Of a DNA stretch of 46,277 nucleotides, positions 1 through 6,332 are shown one piece after another. Each line of letters starts with the position of its first letter. The stretch's first letter is position 1. Origin of the DNA: a virus; the IMG/VR virus record IMGVR_UViG_3300009509_000058, positions 1-46,277 of that record. The stretch is one strand, 5' to 3'. A program made the translations under genes and the position numbers. The notes under the pieces are model-generated. The model was given only the letters and a program-made list of their open reading frames with translations, did no database searches and was not told the DNA's origin.

Positions 1-48
1 GAGCGCAGATTCGCCGGATTCGTGTATATAAAGGCCTCAGGAGGGGGT

Positions 49-73
49 TGAAAGCCCGCGTGGGTAGCGGGCT
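49..73 (-). terminator. Possible terminator of the minus-strand operon
   Basis: A 7-bp perfect inverted repeat (AGCCCGC at 53-59 with GCGGGCT at 67-73, 7-nt loop) is followed on the minus strand by a short T run (TTTC). It lies just past the last minus-strand gene (118-525), where a factor-independent terminator would be expected. The T tract is short, so efficiency is uncertain. Confidence 0.45.
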
Positions 74-117
74 GTGGGGGTGGTACTGTACGGATGTACA
101 GTATGGTGATGGGGGTG

Positions 118-525
118 TTAGGACTTGTATCCAGTGAGGATTTCACGTACTACGTAGACCTCAGGGCAGAATACAGTGCCTAGTGGATGTCGACATACTT
201 TATAATTATCTATACAACCAATATAGAAATCATGCATATGAGAACATATAACAAACCTGCACACATACTGTATATCTGAAAATTGTCTGCTGGTATTGTA
301 TTATACCTCTAGCAGTGATACGTATTCACAATTGATATCACAGGCTTGTAGTTTAGTATTTACAAACCATCTAACAGATTCTATAGTATCGAATAGCATT
401 ATACCTAGAGTATCCTGGCGTGCTTTTACCGTAGTGCCAACCAGATATTTTAGTCGGTAATAACCGTCAGCTAGTAGAGAGTAGTTACCTATAGACTGTA
501 CTAGTTTGTAGCCAGTGGCGATCAT
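118..525 (-). pseudogene. Paralogous MIATGYK-family protein, interrupted by an in-frame TAA
   Basis: The first 74 codons encode a protein starting MIATGYKLV and containing TLGIMLFDTIES. It is plainly related to the products of 1543-1938 and 1154-1546 (shared pattern GYKxV, a GxYxLxY-like segment, then GTLGIMIFDTLE). A TAA at 301-303 stops it, yet the same frame stays open for another 60 codons to a TAA at 118-120. That extension ends GTVFCPEVYVVREI, matching the paralogs' C-terminal pattern GTLCCTSVKVLKE. The gene therefore looks like a full-length family member split by one nonsense codon. Readthrough, a working truncated form or a sequencing error are alternatives. The start has the same sequence context as the 1543-1938 gene. 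Function is unknown. Confidence 0.7.
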
Positions 526-549
526 GGTGTTGTGTCTCCTTTATGTTAG

Positions 550-867
550 CTAGTGTAGTACTCGTGATGCCTTTACACATCGCATAGTGTATGATTTTTT
601 ACTACATTGGTGGTATGTATCTAGTATCATTTTGTCAAAACACGATCTTTTATCTTCAGTGTCTTTGTCGAACATCACAGCCCAATAACATAGTATATAG
701 CAGAGAATAGCAGCGCATCCGGTGATAATGGCGGTAGTTATACACGGTATATTAATAGCTGCTATGCCCAAACACAAAAACAGTGGATTTAGACCAGCGC
801 ATAGTAAAGAGAGCACGAGATTGTAAATTAGTTTGATTATATAGTATTTACGTGTTTTTACTATCAT
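550..867 (-). CDS. Small membrane protein, unknown function
   Basis: A protein of 105 residues starting MIVKTRKYY. Two hydrophobic stretches (roughly residues 11-35 and 38-62, including LVLSLLCAGL and AAILCYILCYWAV) suggest two transmembrane helices, followed by a charged, Cys-containing tail (DKDTEDKRSCFDK). I chose the ATG at 867 because it overlaps the stop of the upstream two-TM gene (864-1133) in an ATGA arrangement, which implies translational coupling; a longer reading from 1017 would run through that gene. Neither protein resembles a holin closely enough to name it. The two adjacent membrane proteins may work together. No family recognised. Confidence 0.6.
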   Translation of the reverse strand: MIVKTRKYYIIKLIYNLVLSLLCAGLNPLFLCLGIAAINIPCITTAIITGCAAILCYILCYWAVMFDKDTEDKRSCFDKMILDTYHQCSKKSYTMRCVKASRVLH

Positions 868-1133
868 GGGAGTTTGTCTTTTTTGATCGTTATAGTTAGG
901 TCGTTGATACTCTTGTCTAGGTCGGCTATGTCGTAGTAGAACTGATTCATAGAGTTGGTTAATGTTAATGCGGATATTAGAACCAGAACACAGATAGTAA
1001 TACCGGCTATAGTACATAATACCATGCTAGTCTCTGGATAAGATAGGCATTTATACATAAAAAATATACCTATACAGCCTTGTAGCCATACAAAGAATTT
1101 CATAGCGTTATCAAAAGTGTTTGATGTATTCAT
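864..1133 (-). CDS. Small two-TM membrane protein, unknown function
   Basis: An 89-residue protein starting MNTSNTFDNAM. It has two hydrophobic segments, about residues 12-33 (FFVWLQGCIGIFFMYKCL) and 38-60 (VLCTIAGITICVLVLISAL). A polar C-terminal part with ADLDKSINDLTITIKK could form a short coiled coil. The start at 1133 is preceded on the minus strand by an AAAGGAG ribosome site; an in-frame ATG further upstream at 1169 lacks one. It overlaps the next gene by ATGA. Size and topology fit small phage membrane proteins such as holin-like or superinfection proteins, but there is no specific support for either. Confidence 0.6.
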   Translation of the reverse strand: MNTSNTFDNAMKFFVWLQGCIGIFFMYKCLSYPETSMVLCTIAGITICVLVLISALTLTNSMNQFYYDIADLDKSINDLTITIKKDKLP

Positions 1134-1153
1134 GACGATATATCTCCTTTCTA

Positions 1154-1546
1154 TTAGTTGGGTTTCCATTCATCTAGTACCCTACAGCACATACAGCAGA
1201 TAGTGCCGTCCGGCGGTGCCATCTCACCTGGGTGTATGCCGGGTCGTATACCGTAATAGCGGTCGAGAGCTTCCCAGCCGAGGTGAGCAGATACAGTGAC
1301 AGGTCTGGTGGCGGTGGTAGAGTCGTATTCGACAGTAAGGATCTTTATAGAGTCAAGCGTGAGTAGGCCACCAACCATACTACCCATAAAATCCATAGCG
1401 GACTCTAGCGTGTCGAATATCGAGAGTCCCATAGTGCCGTGTGGTGCATATGCGACTTCGCCGATCTGGTAGTGGATCTCGTAGTGACCGTTAGCGTAGA
1501 GTGATGTGTGGTCTGAGCGGACGATTTTATAGCCTATGGACATCAT
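1154..1546 (-). CDS. MIATGYK-family paralog, unknown function
   Basis: About 130 residues beginning MMSIGYKIV. It shares with its upstream neighbour (1543-1938) the order GYK, TSLYxNGxY, GTMGLSIFDTLES and a C-terminal Cys-rich segment GTICCMCCRVLDEW. The start is set by an AGGAGG on the minus strand about 10 nt before the paired ATGs at 1546 and 1543; a longer reading from 1588 would begin inside the upstream gene. The C-terminal CCMCC cluster could bind metal or form disulfides, but no catalytic motif is visible. The family appears to have arisen by tandem duplication within this operon. Role unknown. Confidence 0.65.
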   Translation of the reverse strand: MMSIGYKIVRSDHTSLYANGHYEIHYQIGEVAYAPHGTMGLSIFDTLESAMDFMGSMVGGLLTLDSIKILTVEYDSTTATRPVTVSAHLGWEALDRYYGIRPGIHPGEMAPPDGTICCMCCRVLDEWKPN

Positions 1547-1938
1547 GGTAGTGTAACCTCCTTTAGCACTTTGACCGACGTGCAGCATAGCGTACCTAGC
1601 AATGGTTCATCTCCAAGTAATCCTAGTTGAATTCCAGTACTACGTCTCGCATAAAATACATCTAGTAGGTAAGTAGACATGGACGCACATACAACACTAG
1701 GTTTAACTGCTTTACTATAATCATATGAAATTAATAACACAGTAACAACCTGTGACTCTAGTGCTAGCGGCATCATAGCCTGCATATGCTCTAGTGTGTC
1801 GAATATCATTATACCTAGCGTACCTGGTAATGCAGTTACTATTTGACCTGTTGGATAACAGAGTTGGTACTTGCCATTGGTATATAATGATGTATTGTTA
1901 GAGTCTTTGTTTACGACTTTGTAGCCGGTGGCGATCAT
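1543..1938 (-). CDS. MIATGYK-family paralog, unknown function
   Basis: A 131-residue protein starting MIATGYKVVNK, with TSLYTNGKYQLCY and GTLGIMIFDTLEH motifs shared with the genes at 1154-1546 and 118-525. The C-terminal segment GTLCCTSVKVLKEV aligns with the equivalent Cys-containing ends of the paralogs. A GGGAG ribosome site precedes the ATG at 1938. The start overlaps the stop of the 1935-2549 gene and the stop overlaps the next paralog's start, so three genes are translationally linked. No known domain recognised. Confidence 0.65.
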   Translation of the reverse strand: MIATGYKVVNKDSNNTSLYTNGKYQLCYPTGQIVTALPGTLGIMIFDTLEHMQAMMPLALESQVVTVLLISYDYSKAVKPSVVCASMSTYLLDVFYARRSTGIQLGLLGDEPLLGTLCCTSVKVLKEVTLP

Positions 1939-2549
1939 GGTGTGATCTCCCGGTAGTAGGTGGGTATACCACCCAATACCTGACTGGTGCGGCTAGTCCT
2001 GGACCCCACACATCGACCATCACTATCGTACAGATACAGCCGACAATACCCTGCCGGTACACGGTAGTGCTTAGCCATGACCACGACCTTATCATAGAGG
2101 TTATCTAGTACTCGATGCCTGATGAATGCTGGGATGTCAGACCATGTACTACCTACTGTTATCTGTAGATAGTGATCGACGAAGTTAAACTTAACTGTTA
2201 TTATAATGTCTTGTGATATCGATGAGCTGATATCCGACGCAATAGCCTGCACACCCGCTACTACCCAAGCGAGCTTGTGATCACGGTCTGGGGTGTTTAT
2301 GCCGGGCGGTAGTATCGGGTACTCTAGTCTGGTAGTGTGACGGATGTACTTCACTGATGATATCGGTATGGACTGTACTCCCACTACCTGATCTGCTATG
2401 ACGTGAGTGTTGGTGTAGCGGACTGAGTCACACTCGATCTTAGTGTCGTCGGTACGGACTACTATAGCGCGTCGAGATAGGGTCGGTAGGTAGGCTGAGC
2501 CAACCGCGAGTAGTGGTAGGTATTTAGTGATTGGGTCTGTTGGTGTCAT
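1935..2549 (-). CDS. Hypothetical protein, 204 aa
   Basis: A soluble 204-residue protein (MTPTDPITKYLPLLAVGSA) with no recognised domain. The N-terminal third alternates hydrophobic and charged residues as in a beta-rich fold, including RRAIVVRTDDTKIECDSV. The C-terminal part contains TWSDIPAFIRHRVLDNLYDKVVV and RLYLYDSDGRCVGS. Its ATG overlaps the TGA of the XRE-type regulator gene (2546-2956), and its own TGA overlaps the next gene, so it is an operon member. It may be a partner of the regulator or one of the accessory proteins; nothing visible decides this. Confidence 0.6.
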   Translation of the reverse strand: MTPTDPITKYLPLLAVGSAYLPTLSRRAIVVRTDDTKIECDSVRYTNTHVIADQVVGVQSIPISSVKYIRHTTRLEYPILPPGINTPDRDHKLAWVVAGVQAIASDISSSISQDIIITVKFNFVDHYLQITVGSTWSDIPAFIRHRVLDNLYDKVVVMAKHYRVPAGYCRLYLYDSDGRCVGSRTSRTSQVLGGIPTYYREITP

Positions 2550-2956
2550 GATTTCTCTCCTTGTAATGATTTGACTTTCTCTAAAGCCGATGTGAGCAGC
2601 GCCGCTAGATCAGCCAACTGATACTCCAGCTGCATTTGCTGGAGATTAGTGACCTGAGTGTTTATGCCGAGCTTAGTCACGTACTCAACCGGAAGCCTGC
2701 GGTTAGACTTCAGTAATCTACTCACGGTGGACTTACTAACACCCAGGATCTCCGCCAGCATGGTCTGAGTGATGTCATGCTGACTCATATAGTCTAGTAG
2801 CTGGTACGTCGACATGTACATGCTGTATGAGTCCTGGACCACTATACTGAACCTACCCTCTGAGTCTACGTCGGATACCATACACTGGTGAATAACCCCA
2901 GGCTTACTGTCGATCTCTATAGATACTATCTCGCCTTTCTGTACCGCTAGCTTCAT
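2546..2956 (-). CDS. Cro/C1 (XRE)-type helix-turn-helix regulator
   Basis: A 136-residue protein with a clear helix-turn-helix in the middle (about residues 58-92): ITQTMLAEILGVSKSTVSRL followed by LKSNRRLP. This is typical of Cro/C1/XRE repressors and of antitoxin-like regulators. The N-terminal half (MKLAVQKGEIVSIEID...) looks like a small beta domain. The C-terminal segment with LQQMQLEYQLADLAALLTSALEKV is probably a dimerising coiled coil. It sits directly downstream of the thg1-like gene in the minus-strand operon. The palindromes between 5038 and 5126 are candidate operators, but that pairing is an inference. Confidence 0.75.
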   Translation of the reverse strand: MKLAVQKGEIVSIEIDSKPGVIHQCMVSDVDSEGRFSIVVQDSYSMYMSTYQLLDYMSQHDITQTMLAEILGVSKSTVSRLLKSNRRLPVEYVTKLGINTQVTNLQQMQLEYQLADLAALLTSALEKVKSLQGEKS

Positions 2957-2958
2957 AT

Positions 2959-3636
2959 CTAGTCCTCCTTGGCTATCAGTAAATCATCAATGCACGATCT
3001 TGATTTAGTAAACACTGTAGTATAGCTGATATCACATCTCGTGACAAATGATCCGTTTTTCCATTTATCATCTAGTTCAGACCAATTAAGTCCTTTCTCG
3101 TATATCATATCTTGACGTTCTGTGTTGTTTTTACCAAATAGTTCTTTATCAGAATACAGTGAGCTAGCTAGCATGTTGACAGAGTTTCGTATCCAGTCCT
3201 GTTGCCTCCATATAAAGTAGTTGCATACCTCTTCTTTTGGTAGATTGAATGCTCTACAATCAAACATGGCTAGTTGATCATACATGAGGCTGAAGCTCGC
3301 CGAGGCCATACCAGCTGATATACTCTCGATTTTGCTTTTATTGTAATCGAACCACGCATCAGTAGTAAATGTATCAAAGTCTGTTAGTAATATAGAAATC
3401 TCATCAGATTGCTTATAAGCGCATTTAGCACCCTGGATATTTGTGACCAGATACGTCGCTACATTGTCCATGACTGACGCGAATCTATAGTCAAATGGCT
3501 TGATGCATTTACGCGTCAGCTGTGAGAAGGATCTACCATCAAGTCTGAGTATTACTGGGGTTCTACGTATGAGATAGTACCGTTGCCGAAACTCGTAGTT
3601 GGATTTCATACGATTTCCTATAGAATCGTTTTTCAT
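2959..3636 (-). CDS. thg1: Thg1-like tRNA-His guanylyltransferase family protein
   Basis: A 225-residue protein with the hallmarks of the Thg1/Thg1-like 3'-5' polymerase family. The metal-binding LRLDGRSFSQLTRK segment (about residues 29-42) is followed by KPFDYRF, then the second carboxylate motif YKQSDEISILL. A later segment, WRQQDWIRNSVNMLASSLYS, corresponds to the conserved N-rich helix. Family members add nucleotides in the 3'-5' direction to tRNA 5' ends: Thg1 adds G-1 to tRNA-His, and bacterial and phage-type relatives repair 5'-truncated tRNAs. I set the start at 3636 because GGAGG lies 8 nt upstream; an in-frame ATG at 3651 lies on the other side of that site. No tRNA gene is visible here, so the substrate is probably a host tRNA, perhaps damaged by host defence nucleases. 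That last point is inference. Confidence 0.85.
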   Translation of the reverse strand: MKNDSIGNRMKSNYEFRQRYYLIRRTPVILRLDGRSFSQLTRKCIKPFDYRFASVMDNVATYLVTNIQGAKCAYKQSDEISILLTDFDTFTTDAWFDYNKSKIESISAGMASASFSLMYDQLAMFDCRAFNLPKEEVCNYFIWRQQDWIRNSVNMLASSLYSDKELFGKNNTERQDMIYEKGLNWSELDDKWKNGSFVTRCDISYTTVFTKSRSCIDDLLIAKED

Positions 3637-3715
3637 TATCATCACCTCCATTCATGATATATTATTCTGTTTTATTTTCTATATCGGGTCAACTCCAAAA
3701 AATCTTCGGTATTTC

Positions 3716-4130
3716 ACTGCAACAAACGCAACAAAATCGACAAAAATAACACTTTTATGAAATTTCCTGCAACAAACTCTCATAATCCCATGCAACAAAC
3801 GCAACAAAATACCCCATAAATGACACTTTCGTGCAACTTTGTGCAACAGATTTTACCTCTTGTTGCAGGAAATTGCATTTTTGACCCCCCTGTTGCATGA
3901 AATGCAACTCGGAAAGATGAAATTTCCTGCAACTCGGCGTGCAACAGGGGGGTCAAAAATGACACTTTTGTGCAACTTTGTGCAACAGCGAGGTGAAAAA
4001 ATGCAACTTTGTGCAACAAATGGCATTTTTTGTGCAACAAAACATACCCAAAATGCAACTTTCTGCAACGAGTTGCGCAAAAGTGTCAAAAATGGCACTT
4101 GTAGTACAACACAAAATCAATGGTTTGCAA
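3716..4130. repeat. TGCAAC repeat island (iteron-like)
   Basis: About 415 bp of noncoding DNA holds roughly 17 copies of the hexamer TGCAAC, often extended to GTGCAACTTTGTGCAACA, plus several inverted copies (GTTGCA) and CGCAAC variants. Longer repeats are superimposed. A 17-nt direct repeat occurs at 3757-3773 and 3917-3933. A near-identical 28-nt block starting GACACTTT recurs near 3822 and 3961. Inverted pairs lie between 3862 and 3961. Reading frames through the repeats on both strands have no ribosome site and are artefacts of the repeats. Density and arrangement resemble replication-origin iterons or a cluster of protein binding sites. Confidence 0.8.
3862..3961. other. Nested long inverted repeats within the TGCAAC island
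   Basis: Two perfect inverted pairs share one centre. Outer arms of 22 nt lie at 3876-3897 and 3940-3961; they contain GACCCCCC/GGGGGGTC and end in TGTTGCA/TGCAACA. Arms of 13 nt lie at 3862-3874 and 3921-3933 (GTTGCAGGAAATT and its complement). A cruciform or a large stem-loop is possible. It could be an origin structure or a noncoding RNA, but nothing decides between these. Confidence 0.7.
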
Positions 4131-4186
4131 CAAATAGGGCGAATTTCATGCCTGTACCCTATACTACTAGAGTATACAAAAGTCGA

Positions 4187-4606
4187 TCATTGGGTATTTT
4201 CTGTTTCGCGTATTTTGTAGTACAGATATTGTATCTCGGCAACGAGACATGACATACCAGGTAATCTACGTATGCTCTTTATATACCACATGTATGACTG
4301 CTTGAGGAGCCTGGTATTGATTTTTCTATATCTAGGCTGTGGTGTGCCGGAGATGTTATCACATATACCGTTACGCTTTCCATAGCCGCATATGGTGCAG
4401 TCCATGCGATTGACTATACACCATGGACATAGTGTGCTGTCTTTAGCAAGTGATAGCCCGTGTAGTGCTATACTACACATCTGCTCTGACCAAGTACGTA
4501 GCTCAGCCATATCGAGCTTACGTGTTAGCACTAGCCCTGTGTGTTTTTTGACTATGGTGTTTTTGCGTTGCATGTACTCTAGTAGTAAGTCGTTGTATTT
4601 ACCCAT
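4187..4606 (-). CDS. CPWC/YGKR Cys-rich protein (paralog pair, copy 2)
   Basis: A 139-residue protein starting MGKYNDLLLEYM. It contains CPWCIVNRMDCTICGYGKRNGIC, an arrangement of five to six cysteines that suggests a zinc-binding knuckle. It is a clear paralog of the product of 4624-5007: same MGKYN start, a WSE segment, CPWC, then C-x2-C-x-YGKR. The C-terminal third is basic and aromatic (KQSYMWYIKSIRRLP). AAAGGAG precedes the ATG. No enzyme motif seen; possibly a small nucleic-acid-binding early protein (inference). Confidence 0.7.
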   Translation of the reverse strand: MGKYNDLLLEYMQRKNTIVKKHTGLVLTRKLDMAELRTWSEQMCSIALHGLSLAKDSTLCPWCIVNRMDCTICGYGKRNGICDNISGTPQPRYRKINTRLLKQSYMWYIKSIRRLPGMSCLVAEIQYLYYKIRETENTQ

Positions 4607-4623
4607 TGTGATGGTTCTCCTTT

Positions 4624-5007
4624 CTATAGTGATAATCCTGTTAGTCTTAGTACCCAGTAGCGGAGTTTGGTACGACGGACTAGTGATCTGATCTTGGGTA
4701 TTTGAGATATTGATAGTGGTACCCTTGTAAACACTGCTTGATATGTACTGGACTCTCTATCGCAACGGCTATGACGCTTACCGTATGCACAGTTATGGCA
4801 CTCTACAGAATGGCGTAGGCACCATGGGCACGCGTTGTAGTCCGTGTCGTGGTTTAGCTTGCTGAGTATGGTCTTGCACTCAGACTCAGACCACTCAGAC
4901 ATCTCGGTCATATCAAGAAACCCAACCAACCTCACACCTGTCATCTCATATACTATCCTGTCTTTGTCGTACATAAACCGCGTCAATAGATTGTTGTATT
5001 TACCCAT
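4624..5007 (-). CDS. CPWC/YGKR Cys-rich protein (paralog pair, copy 1)
   Basis: A 127-residue protein starting MGKYNNLLTRFM, first gene of the minus-strand operon and transcribed away from the divergent control region. It has the paired cysteine motif NACPWCLRHSVECHNCAYGK followed by RHSRC, matching its downstream paralog (4187-4606). The ATG at 5007 follows AGGAGG by about 9 nt. Being closest to the control region, it is probably the first gene expressed from the leftward promoter. Function unknown; the Cys spacing fits a zinc-binding fold. Confidence 0.7.
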   Translation of the reverse strand: MGKYNNLLTRFMYDKDRIVYEMTGVRLVGFLDMTEMSEWSESECKTILSKLNHDTDYNACPWCLRHSVECHNCAYGKRHSRCDRESSTYQAVFTRVPLSISQIPKIRSLVRRTKLRYWVLRLTGLSL

Positions 5008-5140
5008 TACGATAATCCTCCTATAAAATGATCATACTTTACCTATCGGTAAACCCTCTGACCGACTTCGGATATTTACCCCCACAATATTTCATATTGT
5101 CTGTACTACATTGTCTACTATAGTAGAGGACAAACACACA
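5008..5140. promoter_or_regulatory. Divergent intergenic control region with three palindromes
   Basis: This region separates leftward genes (from 5007) and rightward genes (from 5141), so it should hold both promoters. Visible palindromes are TTTACCTATCGGTAAA at 5038-5053, ACAATAT-TTC-ATATTGT at 5084-5100 and CTACTATAGTAG at 5115-5126. The last two sit just upstream of the terminase small-subunit gene. They are plausible operators for a repressor such as the XRE-type protein at 2546-2956. I cannot place -35/-10 boxes with confidence. Confidence 0.5.
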
Positions 5141-5680
5141 ATGACACCAACACTAATGACGAAATCAGAGTACGCCAGGCACCGTGGAGTATCACCACAG
5201 GCAGTGGATAAACTCATCAAAAACGAGCGTATTATGGTCACCGCCGACGGTAAGGTCGACGTAGAGATCTCGGACATAATAATGAACCAGTTTAGTGATT
5301 CTGAGCAGTCGCGTGGTATGACATACAGTAACCTGGAGGACGATGGTTCTGACTTTAGAGAAGGCCTTATCACTCAGCTAGCGACTATCGGATCGTACTC
5401 AGAACAACGTGCTCTGCTGACATCGTACAAAGCCCAACTAGCCAAGATCGAGCTAGACAAGGCCTCAGGTGCAGTAATCGACGCCGAGACAGTCAAACGA
5501 GAAGCGTTCTCTACAGCACGTAGAGTACGTGACTCGATACTCAACCTACCGGATCGTATAGCACCACTAGTCGCCACAGCCGATGACGTCCACGCCATAC
5601 GAACTATCCTAGACACAGAACTACGCAAGGCACTCACCGAACTCTATAATGAGTTCATACCAGCGGAGGGTACAGCATGA
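5141..5680 (+). CDS. Terminase small subunit (Nu1-like)
   Basis: A 179-residue protein with an N-terminal winged-helix or HTH-like segment (KSEYARHRGVSPQAVDKLIK), as in lambda Nu1-type small subunits that bind the packaging site. A central region rich in Glu, Lys and Ala (QRALLTSYKAQLAKIELDKA) and a C-terminal helical segment (AFSTARRVRDSILNLPDRIA) match the usual organisation of this family. The ATG at 5141 is used because GAGGA lies 10 nt upstream; an in-frame TTG at 5111 lies inside the palindromic region. Position, two genes before the GpA-type large subunit, supports the call. Role: recognise DNA ends and recruit the large subunit. Confidence 0.8.
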   Translation: MTPTLMTKSEYARHRGVSPQAVDKLIKNERIMVTADGKVDVEISDIIMNQFSDSEQSRGMTYSNLEDDGSDFREGLITQLATIGSYSEQRALLTSYKAQLAKIELDKASGAVIDAETVKREAFSTARRVRDSILNLPDRIAPLVATADDVHAIRTILDTELRKALTELYNEFIPAEGTA

Positions 5681-6228
5681 GAAAGATAGTCACAGTATTC
5701 CCAGATGGCGGTGATGTCACAGCACTACGACACTCTATAGATACGTTCCTGGTGATGAACGCCTCTGACCTAGATAGGTTCACCATCATAATCCACCTTC
5801 GCTCCCCATCTGAGGACACCAAATCACTAGTAAGGTCATTGTACTCTCACCGGGATATCACTATCATGACGAGTAAATCCTCACCGTGTATGCCGTGTAT
5901 AATGAAGCGACACAAAGTCAGGTACGCGATAATCATCCCGCCTGGTAATCGCTCTACAGGACCATTAGTATCGTATCTGGATGAGTTCGCTATAGTGCTA
6001 CAGAACTATCCGACACTAACCCACATCCGACTACTCCCAGACACCGATCGCTGCAACCTGATCACTAAGCGCCCATTGGTGTATAGGTACGCGACCTCGC
6101 ACGTATTGGTGGGTAATGGCAATCTACGCCGTGACCTGCCAATACTGATCAAGTCCACACTAAAGCAGACCACCACCAGCGTATCCGGGATGCTAAAACC
6201 CCAGATATTCAGGAGGTATGATCAATAG
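5677..6228 (+). CDS. Hypothetical protein between terminase subunits
   Basis: A 183-residue protein starting MRKIVTVFPDGGDVTALRHS, overlapping the small-terminase stop in an ATGA arrangement. The N-terminal half (LDRFTIIIHLRSPSEDTKSL and SHRDITIMTSK) has the alternating strand-helix pattern seen at the start of GT-A glycosyltransferases. No DxD motif or other catalytic residues can be identified, so that is only a suggestion. The C-terminal part is basic. An extra gene between the terminase subunits is unusual relative to lambda. Function unknown. Confidence 0.6.
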   Translation: MRKIVTVFPDGGDVTALRHSIDTFLVMNASDLDRFTIIIHLRSPSEDTKSLVRSLYSHRDITIMTSKSSPCMPCIMKRHKVRYAIIIPPGNRSTGPLVSYLDEFAIVLQNYPTLTHIRLLPDTDRCNLITKRPLVYRYATSHVLVGNGNLRRDLPILIKSTLKQTTTSVSGMLKPQIFRRYDQ

Positions 6229-6246
6229 ACGACCATAGCCCCACAA

Positions 6247-6315
6247 GTGACTCCTCCAGTCACATAAACCCGCCACTATCATCTGAGCTAACGAAGCACC
6301 CCGGCGTTAGCTCAG
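6247..6315. other. Two hairpins upstream of terminase large subunit
   Basis: Two inverted repeats lie in the roughly 100-bp gap before the large terminase. A small one is GTGACT-CCTCC-AGTCAC at about 6247-6263. A strong one has perfect 11-bp arms, CTGAGCTAACG at 6283-6293 and CGTTAGCTCAG at 6305-6315. No U tract follows, so it is not a classical terminator. It could regulate terminase translation or be part of a packaging site; neither can be shown from sequence alone. Confidence 0.6.
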
Positions 6316-6332
6316 ACCCGCCCAGAACATCA

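Noticed and set aside
3716-4130. CRISPR array
   Set aside because: The repeated unit is short and irregularly spaced, there are no uniform spacers and no cas genes.
3780-4252. Overlapping frames on both strands through the TGCAAC island
   Set aside because: They arise from the repeats, overlap one another on both strands and have no ribosome sites or recognisable domains.
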